A stretch of 64,000 nucleotides of DNA, taken from Curtobacterium sp. MCBA15_001 (GTDB lineage Bacteria > Actinomycetota > Actinomycetes > Actinomycetales > Microbacteriaceae). A program made the position numbers and the translations under genes. The stretch covers positions 133,637-197,636 of the forward strand of contig NZ_MJGI01000025.1 of the NCBI RefSeq assembly GCF_001864835.1, in the 5' to 3' direction. Every line of letters begins with the position of its first letter. Positions within the stretch are counted from its first letter, which is position 1. Under the pieces are notes generated by a model. It made no database searches. It was given only the letters and a program-made list of their open reading frames with translations, and was not told where the DNA came from. Positions 35,250-43,396 of this stretch are shown here, one piece after another.

Positions 35250-35360
35250 ATGTTCGCTGCGGGTGCATCAGGGATGTGGATTGCGCTGCCCTTGATCGGG
35301 GCCGTGATGGTCTACGGCATCGTCCTCGGGATCATCCGCAAACGGAACTATAAGGAGTGA
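35250..35360 (+). CDS. 36-residue single-TM microprotein
   Basis: MFAAGASGMWIALPLIGAVM continues as VYGIVLGIIRKRNYKE: one membrane helix and a basic cytoplasmic tail. TAGCCT (35238-35243) ends six nt before the ATG, the same leaderless spacing as known genes here, which is the main reason to believe it. Followed by a degenerate hairpin of the accessory family. Confidence 0.55.
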   Translation: MFAAGASGMWIALPLIGAVMVYGIVLGIIRKRNYKE

Positions 35361-35372
35361 CCGCACGCCGAT

Positions 35373-35707
35373 CCGCTCTCGGACGCGTCGGCCGCGTTCC
35401 CCGAGTGGGTCGGGCCAGCGACCAACTCCCGGCCGACGGCGGCCGATGACGATCCGTCGTGGCAGATCGATTTCTCGTTCCTCCGGCAGGAGGACGCCGC
35501 TCGGGTGCTCGATGCCATCGAGGTGCAGGGGCTCCTGCCGCATCCCGCGTTCGAGCGCCTGGTGGACCCGCACCACACACCAGGTGGCGATCGATCGCGG
35601 CGATGCGCAAGCCCTCCGGGTGCTCCGGACCGGTCGGGCGGAAGAGGTCGTCGACTCCTGGAGCGGCGAGCGTCGTCGGATGACCGTGACGGACGTCCGC
35701 CGGACTG
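35373..35707 (+). pseudogene. Broken gene of unknown function (frameshift)
   Basis: One frame reads DDPSWQIDFSFLRQEDAARV then LDAIEVQGLLPHPAFERL up to 35575; the sensible continuation (HQVAIDRGDAQALRVLRTGR) is in the next frame. No usable start codon precedes it. Family unknown. A frameshift near 35575 and loss of the 5' end are inferred. Confidence 0.45.
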
Positions 35708-35743
35708 ACCGAGCAACACCGACATCGGGGAGCGCAGGGCTCG

Positions 35744-36613
35744 TCAGCGCGTCAGCTGCTCCACGGCGACCGCGCGGCTCGTCAGCTCCCGAGCGAGCGC
35801 GGTGCGCCGGTGATCGGCACCTCCACCGGCCTGCACGCTGAACCGGGCGAGGTCGAGGAACGCGAACGCGCAGCACGCCCGGAACACGTCGACGCCGGCG
35901 GCATCGACGCCCGCGTCGACGACCATGCGGACCGCACCAGGGGAGATCGCCTGGTGCGTGAGCAGGGTCGCGTGGTCGAACGCCCTCGTGCCGCTGCCCA
36001 CCGCCTCGATGTCCACCACACCGCTCACCGCGTCTCCGAGGAACAGCACGTTCGCCGGACGGAGGTCACCGTGCACCATGTCGGTGCGGGGCCAGCGTCT
36101 CGGATCCAGCGGCGCTGACGCGGCCAACGACAGGCACGCCGCGAGGAGGCCCGGGTCGGGTCTCGCCTCGTCGACCAGGCGGTCGAGCCCGGCACCGACC
36201 TGCTCGACGACGAAGTCGGACCAGCACCGCGCGGGCTCCGGGTCCAGACCGGCCTCGGACGCGATGACGTCGAGGAGCGCCACGGCGACCCGTTCGTCCA
36301 CGACCTCCGTCGGCCTGCCGTGTCGGAACTCCTGGATGACGAAGCCGACCCCCGCGGGCGTGCTGCCGACAGCGGACCACGCCGGGGTCGGGTACCCGGC
36401 TGCGCGCACGCGCGCGACGGACCGCGCAGCGGTCGACAGGCGTTCCGCCCAGTCCGGGGACGTCGCGAGCTTGACGACCGCACGGTCGCCGCCCGGACCC
36501 TCGACCAGCCACGCTCCGGACTGACGGCCGCCTGTGAGTGGCCCCACGATCCTCCAGTCCGTGTGGTCGACGCTCGCGGCGAGGGCGTCGCGCACCGCCG
36601 CTGCATCCGTCAC
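35744..36613 (-). CDS. Aminoglycoside-phosphotransferase-fold kinase
   Basis: 289 residues, APH/choline-kinase fold. ATP lobe with AVVKLATS, catalytic loop DMVHGDLRPANVLF and metal-binding VVDIEAVGSG. The family phosphorylates antibiotics, fructosamines or small metabolites; no resistance-specific signature is visible. GTG 36613 overlaps the esterase stop (GTGA). Third gene of the YigZ-esterase-kinase operon. Confidence 0.85.
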   Translation of the reverse strand: MTDAAAVRDALAASVDHTDWRIVGPLTGGRQSGAWLVEGPGGDRAVVKLATSPDWAERLSTAARSVARVRAAGYPTPAWSAVGSTPAGVGFVIQEFRHGRPTEVVDERVAVALLDVIASEAGLDPEPARCWSDFVVEQVGAGLDRLVDEARPDPGLLAACLSLAASAPLDPRRWPRTDMVHGDLRPANVLFLGDAVSGVVDIEAVGSGTRAFDHATLLTHQAISPGAVRMVVDAGVDAAGVDVFRACCAFAFLDLARFSVQAGGGADHRRTALARELTSRAVAVEQLTR

Positions 36614-37443
36614 CGGTCGGCCGTCCAGGCGGCGATGCGGTCGACCGCGTCAGCGAAGTCGGACGTCGCGGGCCTGTTCAGGAAGGCGTGTCGGCTACCG
36701 GGCAGGACGTGCCGCTCCACCGGCGTCGACGCGCCCCGGAGTTCGTCGGCGAACCGCGCTCCTGACGCGCGCATGGCGTCGTGGTCGGCGTCGAGCATGA
36801 GCGTCGGTGGGAACGCGTCCACCGGGTGCCCGCCGGGGAACGCCCGAGGGTCGGCCGCCCCCTGGGCGGTCCCGGCGTAGGCGCGGTTCGCCGCGTCGAG
36901 CGCCCAGGGGGCATGGGTGAGGCGTCGGTGTCCGCGGACCGAGCGGAGCACCGCGCGGTCGCGGGGCAGCCGTGCGTGGAAGAACCCGTAGGCCAGGACG
37001 ACGCCGAGCGGCGCAGCGTCGGGACCGGTTCCGTGGCGCAGGGTCGCGGCGACCGCTGCGGCGATGCACGCTCCGGCGCTCGCGCCGCCGATGACGACGC
37101 GCTCTCCGCGCTCGGCGAGCGCCGTGACGACCGCGACCACCTCGTCGTGCGCTGCGGGAGCGCTGAGCCGCCGTCGTGGTCCCGTCCGGCCGACGCGTGG
37201 CAACCCGGGGACCGGGCCGAGCCGGTAGTCGACGGTGACGACCGGGAGGCCGTGGTCACCGAGCGTCCGTGCGACCGCGTCCGCCTCGGGCTGGTCCAGG
37301 TCCTCGCGGAAGAAGCCGCCGCCGTGCAGCCAGACCAGCGTGGGCGGCGCGGTCCGCCGGGTCGGGTCCGGGTCGGTGGCCCGGTACCGGCGGACGGGCA
37401 CCGGTCCGTGTGGGCCGGGCAGGCTCGCGTCGGTGGGCGTCAC
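36610..37443 (-). CDS. HSL-type alpha/beta hydrolase (esterase)
   Basis: 277 residues of the hormone-sensitive-lipase group. Oxyanion motif LVWLHGGGFFRED, nucleophile Ser in VIGGASAGACIAAA, acid Asp in LDADHDAMR, His in PGSRHAFLN. Acts on short acyl esters by family knowledge. GTGA overlaps at both ends tie it to YigZ and the kinase. Confidence 0.88.
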   Translation of the reverse strand: MTPTDASLPGPHGPVPVRRYRATDPDPTRRTAPPTLVWLHGGGFFREDLDQPEADAVARTLGDHGLPVVTVDYRLGPVPGLPRVGRTGPRRRLSAPAAHDEVVAVVTALAERGERVVIGGASAGACIAAAVAATLRHGTGPDAAPLGVVLAYGFFHARLPRDRAVLRSVRGHRRLTHAPWALDAANRAYAGTAQGAADPRAFPGGHPVDAFPPTLMLDADHDAMRASGARFADELRGASTPVERHVLPGSRHAFLNRPATSDFADAVDRIAAWTADR

Positions 37444-38123
37444 CGCGACGAGGACGTGTCGCGGAGGTCGGCCGGGGCTGCTGCGACGTCGACGATCCGT
37501 TCGTCGCCGACGACGGGGTCGAGCGACCCGCCGGACGCCGCGGCGAGGTCGGCGCCGAGGACCGGGACGTCGTCGCGGGGGATCGACACGGCGAACGTGG
37601 CGGACTGGCCGTACGTGGTGGGGCCGAGGACCGCGTGGTGCCGCTGGACCCAGTCGCGCAGGACGTTGTCGATGCGTCCGGCGTCGGCGTGCGGGACGTC
37701 GACCGTGACGTCGACGAGGGCCTCGCGGTGGACCAGCGTCGCGCGGTCGAGGGCCTCGGACACGGACGTGGAGTAGGCGCGCACCAGTCCGCCGGCCCCG
37801 AGCTTGACGCCGCCGAAGTACCGGGTGACGACGGCGACGAGGTCGGTGAGGTCACGTCGTCGCAGGACCTCGAGCATCGGGACGCCCGCGGTCCCGGAGG
37901 GCTCGCCGTCGTCGGAGGACCGTGCCTGGTCACCGAGCACCCCCGTCACCATCGCGGTGCAGTGGTGCCGGGCGTCCCATGCCCGTCGGCGGAGATCAGC
38001 GATGACGGCGTCCGCCTCGGCCGGGGCGGTGACGGGGACCACGTGCGTGATGAAGCGCGACCTGGTGATGACGATCTCGTGCTCGACGGGGGCCGCGATC
38101 GTGGACGGGTACCGACGGGCCAT
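37440..38123 (-). CDS. YigZ/IMPACT family protein
   Basis: 227 residues. IMPACT-type N-terminal domain with SRFITHVVPV, DARHHCTAMV, DDGEPSGTAG and VVTRYFGGVKLGAGGLVRAY, then a DUF1949 ferredoxin-like C-terminal domain. Thought to interact with translation or nucleotides; exact role unknown. Leaderless: TACGCT (38135-38130) ends six nt before the ATG. Leads the three-gene operon. Confidence 0.94.
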   Translation of the reverse strand: MARRYPSTIAAPVEHEIVITRSRFITHVVPVTAPAEADAVIADLRRRAWDARHHCTAMVTGVLGDQARSSDDGEPSGTAGVPMLEVLRRRDLTDLVAVVTRYFGGVKLGAGGLVRAYSTSVSEALDRATLVHREALVDVTVDVPHADAGRIDNVLRDWVQRHHAVLGPTTYGQSATFAVSIPRDDVPVLGADLAAASGGSLDPVVGDERIVDVAAAPADLRDTSSSR

Positions 38124-38198
38124 CCGACGAGCGTACCGAGCACGACGGTCGGCGGGTTCCGGCGTGTGTCCGGGGCGCTCCGCCTAGGCTCGGGGACC

Positions 38199-39638
38199 GT
38201 GTTCGAACTCCACCACCTGTCGGCGCAGGACCTCTGGGACTGGATCCGACGCGGCGACACCACGGCCCGCGAAGCGACGGAGCACTACCTCGCCCGGATC
38301 GAGCGGCTGGACCCGGGGCTCGGTGCCTTCGTGACCGTGACCGCGGAGGCCGCGCGCGAGCGAGCCGACCGTCTCGGCCACCTGGTGCCGACGTCGCGGC
38401 CGCTGTGGGGCCTCCCGTCTGCGGACAAGGACCTGTACGACCGTGCCGGGGTCCCCACGCGCTCCGGGACCGCGTCGCTGCCGGAGCGGCCCGCCGGGGC
38501 CGACCACCCGCTCGTCGCGGCGATGGACGCTGCGGGTGCGGTGAGTCTCGGCAAGACGACGAGTCCTGAGTTCGGGATGTCGTCGTCATCGGAGACGGCG
38601 TTCGGCGTGACGCGCAACCCCTGGGACACCACACGGGCGCCGGGCGGTTCGTCGAGCGGGGCCGCGGTCGCGGTGGCCGCGGGACTGCTGCCGGCGGCGG
38701 TGGGGTCGGACGGCGGCGGGTCGGTCCGGATCCCGGCGGCGGCGACCGGGCTGGTCGGGCTCAAGCCGTCGCGTGGTCGCGTGCCGTCGATGCCGGGCCG
38801 CAGCGGTGTCGGGGGACTCTCGGTCGCCGGGCCGATCACGCGGACGGTCGCGGACGCGGGCATGTACCTGGACGCGCTCGTCGCACCGACGGGGCTCGAC
38901 GAACCCGTGCCGTACGCCCTGGTCACGCCGGACGTCGGCGACGGGCCCTTCACCGCCGCCGCCGTCCGGGGCGAGGGCCGGTTCGTGCTCGGCGTCCTCG
39001 ACGGGTCGCCGTGGGACGACACCGTCGACGTCGTGGTGGACCCGGCCGCCCGGGCGGTGGTCGACACCGCCGTGCGGGTCCTCGGCGAGCTGGGGCACGG
39101 GTTCGAGGACCTCACGATGCCCCGCGTGCCCTACGGAGACGCCTTCCGGGTCGCCTGGGAGAGCTCGGCGGCTCGGCTGCCGCTCGTGCCGGGGATCGAC
39201 CTCGCGGCGCTGACGCCGCTGGTGTCGTGGCTCGTCGACCGGGGGCAGGCATTGGCTGGGACGCAGGTGCTCGACGCGATGACCGCGCTCGACACGTTCT
39301 CGGTCGCGCTCATCCGGGCGTTCGGGCGCTTCGACGCGGTCCTCACCCCGACGCTCGCGCTCACGCCGCGGCCGCTCGGCTGGTACGGGTCGGACCCGGA
39401 GGAGGACTTCCGGCGGCAGTGCGCGTACTCGCCGTGGACCTCGATGGCGAACGTGGCGGGGCTGCCGGCGATCACGCTGCCCGTCGGGGTCACCGAGGAC
39501 GGGCACCCGGACGGCGGTGGACTGCCGATGGGGGTGCAGCTGATCGGGCGTCCGGGCGGGGAACGCACGCTGCTGGCCCTCGGGGCGCAGCTCGAGCGGC
39601 GACTGCGGTGGCAGCGGAGGCACCCCGCCGGCTGGTGA
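38199..39638 (+). CDS. Amidase-signature hydrolase
   Basis: 479 residues. Ser-cisSer-Lys triad visible: Lys in LPSADKDLYD, cis-Ser in GSDGGGSVRIPA and nucleophile Ser in APGGSSSGAAVAVA. Close to GatA in layout but a stand-alone amidase, since gatB/gatC are absent. GTG 38199 lies eight nt after TAGGCT. Divergent from the YigZ operon. Its end is followed by palindromic array B. Confidence 0.92.
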   Translation: MFELHHLSAQDLWDWIRRGDTTAREATEHYLARIERLDPGLGAFVTVTAEAARERADRLGHLVPTSRPLWGLPSADKDLYDRAGVPTRSGTASLPERPAGADHPLVAAMDAAGAVSLGKTTSPEFGMSSSSETAFGVTRNPWDTTRAPGGSSSGAAVAVAAGLLPAAVGSDGGGSVRIPAAATGLVGLKPSRGRVPSMPGRSGVGGLSVAGPITRTVADAGMYLDALVAPTGLDEPVPYALVTPDVGDGPFTAAAVRGEGRFVLGVLDGSPWDDTVDVVVDPAARAVVDTAVRVLGELGHGFEDLTMPRVPYGDAFRVAWESSAARLPLVPGIDLAALTPLVSWLVDRGQALAGTQVLDAMTALDTFSVALIRAFGRFDAVLTPTLALTPRPLGWYGSDPEEDFRRQCAYSPWTSMANVAGLPAITLPVGVTEDGHPDGGGLPMGVQLIGRPGGERTLLALGAQLERRLRWQRRHPAGW

Positions 39639-39662
39639 GGGTGCGGCGGGTTGCGGCTCGTG

Positions 39663-39842
39663 CGACATCATCGCTGTCGTACGACATCGTTCGTGTCGTT
39701 CGGTCGGCGAAGATGCGGCGGGTTGCGGCTCGTGCGACATCATCGCTGTCGTACGACATCGGTCGTGTCGTTCGGTCGGCGAAGATGCGGCGGGTCGCGG
39801 CTCGTGCGACATCATCGCTGTCGTACGACATCGTTCGTGTCG
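39663..39842. repeat. Palindromic repeat array B (three 72-bp units)
   Basis: Same 36-bp GTCGTACGAC-centred palindrome as at 12.2-12.5 kb, at 39663-39698, 39735-39770 and 39807-39842, again exactly 72 bp apart. Here the 36-bp spacers are nearly identical, giving a true tandem array. It lies between two convergent transcription units (amidase and ABC ATPase) in a 238-bp gap without a gene. Confidence 0.9.
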
Positions 39843-39876
39843 TTCCGAGTCCGTACGCGCGACCCCGCCCGAGCCC

Positions 39877-40662
39877 CTACGGCAGCGTCGGCGCCGCCGC
39901 CACCAGGGCCTGCGTCACGGGGTGCTCCGGCGCGTCGAGCAGGGACACCGGGCCGCGCTCCACCACCCGCCCGGCCGACATCACCACGACGGTGTCGCAC
40001 AGCCGCTGCACCACGCCGATGTCGTGCGACACGAGCACCAGCGTCAGCCCGAGCGAGGACGCCAGCGACTCCAGCAGCTCGATCACCCGCGCCCGCACCA
40101 CCACGTCGAGGGCGCTCATCGGCTCGTCCCCGAACAGGATCGACGGCCCGTGCACGACCGCACGCGCGATCGCGATGCGCTGTCGCTGCCCGCCGGAGAA
40201 CTCGTGCGGGTACCGGTCGACGGCGTCGGCGGGCAGGTCCACCCGCGCCAGCGCGTCCGCGACGAGATCCGCGTGGTCGCCGGGGAGGCGCAGTGCACGC
40301 AGGGGTTCGGCGACGATCGCACCCACTCGCATCCGTGGGTCGAGCGAGCCGTAGGGATCCTGGAACACCACGCCGGTCTCGCGCCGGAACCAGCGCATCG
40401 CGGCAGCGGACCCGGACGCGACCACGGGGCGGCCCCCAGCGGTCACGGTGCCGGCGGTGGGGGCCTCCAGACCGGCCAGCAGACGGACCAGGGTCGACTT
40501 GCCGGACCCGGACTCGCCGACGATGCCCAGTCGCGCCCCGGCGGCGACGGTGAGGTCGACACCGTCCACCGCGGTCCGGACGGGACCCGGCTCGAAGGGG
40601 CCGCGGCGGGGGAGCCGGTACGTGCGGTGCAGCCCGAGGGCCTGCAGGGCGGGGTCGGTCAC
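39877..40662 (-). CDS. Oligopeptide/nickel-type ABC transporter ATPase (second, DppF-like)
   Basis: 261 residues. Walker A GESGSGKSTL, Q-loop GVVFQDPYGSLDPRM, signature FSGGQRQRIAIARA, Walker B ILFGDEPMSALD, H-loop VSHD. Energises import by the permeases upstream. GTG 40662 overlaps the preceding ATPase stop (GTGA). Last gene of the five-gene importer operon. The C-terminal Zn/Fe-S-type extension of classical DppF is short. Confidence 0.92.
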   Translation of the reverse strand: MTDPALQALGLHRTYRLPRRGPFEPGPVRTAVDGVDLTVAAGARLGIVGESGSGKSTLVRLLAGLEAPTAGTVTAGGRPVVASGSAAAMRWFRRETGVVFQDPYGSLDPRMRVGAIVAEPLRALRLPGDHADLVADALARVDLPADAVDRYPHEFSGGQRQRIAIARAVVHGPSILFGDEPMSALDVVVRARVIELLESLASSLGLTLVLVSHDIGVVQRLCDTVVVMSAGRVVERGPVSLLDAPEHPVTQALVAAAPTLP

Positions 40663-41459
40663 GGGGTCCTCCGGGCGGTGGCGCGGGCAGCCTCGACGAG
40701 CGCGCGGGTCGTCGGGTGCTGCGGGGACGCGAGCAGGTCGGTGACCGAGCCGGTCTCGACCACGCGGCCGGCGTCGAGGACGACGACGGTGTCGGCGATG
40801 CGAGCGAGCACCGCCAGGTCGTGCGTGACGAACACCAGCGACACGTCGAGCCGCGCGAGCAGGTCGAGGATCCGCGCCTCGGTGGTGACGTCGAGCGCCG
40901 TCGTGGGTTCGTCGGCGATCAGCAGCCCCGGCCGGCCGGCGAGCGCCATCGCGATGCAGATCCGCTGCCGCTGGCCCCCTGACAGCTGGTGCGGCCACTG
41001 CCGCAGCAGGGACTCAGGGTCGGGCAGCCCGACCGCGCGTGCCAGGTCGAGCACGGCAGTACCGACCTGGCGCCGGTCGAGTCCCCGGTGCAGGCGCAGC
41101 GGTTCCGCGATCTGCGCGCCGACGCGACGGAGCGGGTCGAGCGCGGTGCCGGGCTCCTGGAACACCATCCCCATCCGGGCGCCGCGGAACGGCGCACGCT
41201 GGCGGTCGGTCAGGCCGACCAGCTCCTGCCCGTCGAGGCGGATGCTGCCGGTCACGTCCGCCCCGGTGGGTTCGAGGCCCATCAGGGCGAGCGAGGTCAT
41301 CGACTTGCCGGATCCGGAGGCGCCGATCAGTCCGACCCGACCGCCGGGAGGCACGGTGAACGTCACGTCGTCGACCACGGTCCGCCCCGTGATGCGGACG
41401 GACAGGCCGCGTACCTCGAGCGCGCTGGCTGCGGCCCGGTCCTGGTGCGGTGCGGTCAT
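40659..41459 (-). CDS. Oligopeptide/nickel-type ABC transporter ATPase (first, DppD-like)
   Basis: 266 residues. Walker A GASGSGKSMT, MVFQEPGTALDPL, signature LSGGQRQRICIAMA, Walker B LLIADEPTTALD, VTHDLAVLA. Partner of the following ATPase. ATGA overlap with the permease gene upstream. At 266 residues it lacks most of the C-terminal domain of DppD. Confidence 0.92.
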   Translation of the reverse strand: MTAPHQDRAAASALEVRGLSVRITGRTVVDDVTFTVPPGGRVGLIGASGSGKSMTSLALMGLEPTGADVTGSIRLDGQELVGLTDRQRAPFRGARMGMVFQEPGTALDPLRRVGAQIAEPLRLHRGLDRRQVGTAVLDLARAVGLPDPESLLRQWPHQLSGGQRQRICIAMALAGRPGLLIADEPTTALDVTTEARILDLLARLDVSLVFVTHDLAVLARIADTVVVLDAGRVVETGSVTDLLASPQHPTTRALVEAARATARRTP

Positions 41460-42433
41460 GCGGTCACCCCGGTCTCGGCTGCGGTCGCGCCCGGGGTGGT
41501 ACCCGCACCGGGCCGGTCGGCCCCGGGCCCGCCGCCGGGTTCCCGACCCGCGTTGCGGGCACGGTCGCCCGTCGCCAGCCGCGGGTCGGAGGCGTCGCGC
41601 ACGGCATCGCCCAGCAGCGAGAGCGCCACGACGACGAGCGCGATGGCCGCTCCGGGCCAGGTCGCACTCCACGGGTGCACGCCGATGTAGGTCTGCAGGT
41701 CGGACAGCAGGCTGCCCCACGAGGCGGTGCCCGACCCCGCGCCGTAGCCCAGGTAGGACAGGCCGGCCTCGGCCAGCACCGCGGTCGCCATCGCGAGGGA
41801 GAGCTGCACGGTGAAGACGGGTGCGGCGTTCGGGACCAGGTGGCGCAGCAGCACACCCCCGGGACCGACACCGGACGCGCGGGCCGCCGTGACGTAGTCG
41901 CTCCGGGCGATGCGGCGGATCTCCCCACGGGCGACCCGGGCGATGGTGACGCCGAACGACAGCCCGACGGACACGATCACGATGCCGAGCGAGCCGCCGA
42001 ACACCGCGGTGAGGAGCATCGCCGTCAGCAGCGTGGGGAACGCCACCAGGATGTCGAGCAGGACGGCCGTGCCCTCGCGCACCCAGCGGGCGGTGAGCGA
42101 CCCGAGGGCGGTGAGCAGGATGCCGACCACGCTGGCGATCACCCCGGAGCCGACCGCCACCAGGACCGTCGTGCGGGTGCCGGCGAGCAGGTAGCTGGCG
42201 ATGTCCCGGCCGACGGCATCGGTGCCGAACCAGTGCGCGGCGCTCGGCGGGGCCCACTGGTGGAACGGGTCGGTGCGGAACGGGTCCTCGGGGGTCCAGA
42301 CCAGGGACACCGCGGCCAGGACGACGAGCAGCCCGAGGACGACCACGGCGAAGGCTCCGGTCGGGGTCGCGACGAGGCGGCGGAACAGGGAGCGGCGCGC
42401 CCTCGGGCGTGCGGTCGTGCTGCGTCCGGTCAT
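41456..42433 (-). CDS. ABC transporter permease (DppC-like)
   Basis: 325 residues, six helices. FGTDAVGRDIASYLLAGTRT after helix 1 and the EAA loop GVTIARVARGEIRRIARSDY with AARASGVGPGGVLLRHLVPN are typical of the second oligopeptide permease. Gly/Ala/Pro-rich tail of about 45 residues is unusual. TGATG overlap with the upstream permease. Confidence 0.93.
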   Translation of the reverse strand: MTGRSTTARPRARRSLFRRLVATPTGAFAVVVLGLLVVLAAVSLVWTPEDPFRTDPFHQWAPPSAAHWFGTDAVGRDIASYLLAGTRTTVLVAVGSGVIASVVGILLTALGSLTARWVREGTAVLLDILVAFPTLLTAMLLTAVFGGSLGIVIVSVGLSFGVTIARVARGEIRRIARSDYVTAARASGVGPGGVLLRHLVPNAAPVFTVQLSLAMATAVLAEAGLSYLGYGAGSGTASWGSLLSDLQTYIGVHPWSATWPGAAIALVVVALSLLGDAVRDASDPRLATGDRARNAGREPGGGPGADRPGAGTTPGATAAETGVTA

Positions 42434-43383
42434 CAGGTGGCCTCCCGCTGCCGTGGGTCGAGCGCGCGGTGGACCACGTCGACGGCGAACCCGACGAGCA
42501 GCACCAGCCCGGTCAGCACGAGCAGCTCCGACTGCACCTTCGTCACGTCACGCCGTCCGACGTCGGTCACGAGCATCCGGCCGATGCCGGGCAGCGAGAA
42601 CACCTGCTCGACGACGACCGCCCCCACCAGCAGTCCGGCGATCTGCACGCCGAGCACCGCCAGCACGGTGAGCGCCACCGAGCCGAGGCCGTGCCTGAGC
42701 AGCGCCTGCGTCCGCGTCAACCCGACGGCGGCAGCGGTGCGCAGGTGGTCGGCGTCGAGCACGGACAGCGTCGCCGACCGGGTGAAGCGCAGGATCACCG
42801 CGCCCTCGACGGCCCCGATCGTCAGCGCGGGCAGCAGCAGGGACGAGAACGCCCGACCGGGCTCGGCCCAGCCGTCGAGCGGGAAGCCCTGCGCCGGCAG
42901 CCACCGCAGCGTGACCGCGAACAGCGCGACGAGCAGCATGCCGGCCCACACGACGGGGACGGCGGCGACGGCCTGGGCGACGAAGGCGATGACCGCCCCG
43001 CCCGCGCGACGACGCAGCACCGCGGCCAGGATCCCCAGCGGGACGCCGAGCACCAGCGCGGCGACGAGCGACATCCCCGCGAGCGGCAGCGTCACGCCGA
43101 GCTTCTGCACGATCTCCGGCGCGACCGGTCCCCGGGTGACCAGCGAGTTCCCGAGGTCACCGCGGAACAGGCCGCCGATCCAGTCGAGGTACTGCACGAC
43201 GACGGGACGGTCGAGGCCGAGCTGCTGCCGGAGCTGTGCGACCGTCGCCGGCGTCGCCTGGGTGCCGGCGACGACCTGTGCGACGTCGCCGGGGAGCACA
43301 CGCAACGTCGCGAAGACGATGATGCTCGCGACGAGCAGGCCGACGACGAGCAGCAGCCCTCGCCCGACGAGGAACCGGGTCAC
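42433..43383 (-). CDS. ABC transporter permease (DppB-like)
   Basis: 316 residues, six helices. N-terminal RVLPGDVAQVVAG and LGLDRPVVVQYLDWIGGLFR lead into GDLGNSLVTRGPV; EAA loop near LDADHLRTAAAVGLTRTQAL; end segment FSLPGIGRMLVTDVGRRD. Forms the channel with the DppC-like permease. GTG start at 43383. Confidence 0.93.
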   Translation of the reverse strand: MTRFLVGRGLLLVVGLLVASIIVFATLRVLPGDVAQVVAGTQATPATVAQLRQQLGLDRPVVVQYLDWIGGLFRGDLGNSLVTRGPVAPEIVQKLGVTLPLAGMSLVAALVLGVPLGILAAVLRRRAGGAVIAFVAQAVAAVPVVWAGMLLVALFAVTLRWLPAQGFPLDGWAEPGRAFSSLLLPALTIGAVEGAVILRFTRSATLSVLDADHLRTAAAVGLTRTQALLRHGLGSVALTVLAVLGVQIAGLLVGAVVVEQVFSLPGIGRMLVTDVGRRDVTKVQSELLVLTGLVLLVGFAVDVVHRALDPRQREAT

Positions 43384-43396
43384 GAGACGATCGTAG

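Noticed and set aside
35250..35707. Microprotein and following frame as one gene with an internal TGA
   Set aside because: They share a frame, but the sequence after TGA is a hairpin of the accessory family and the two parts show no domain continuity.
27314..35710. Integron-type gene-cassette array
   Set aside because: Small mixed-function genes and hairpins are suggestive, but orientations are mixed, hairpins are too short for attC sites and no integrase is present.
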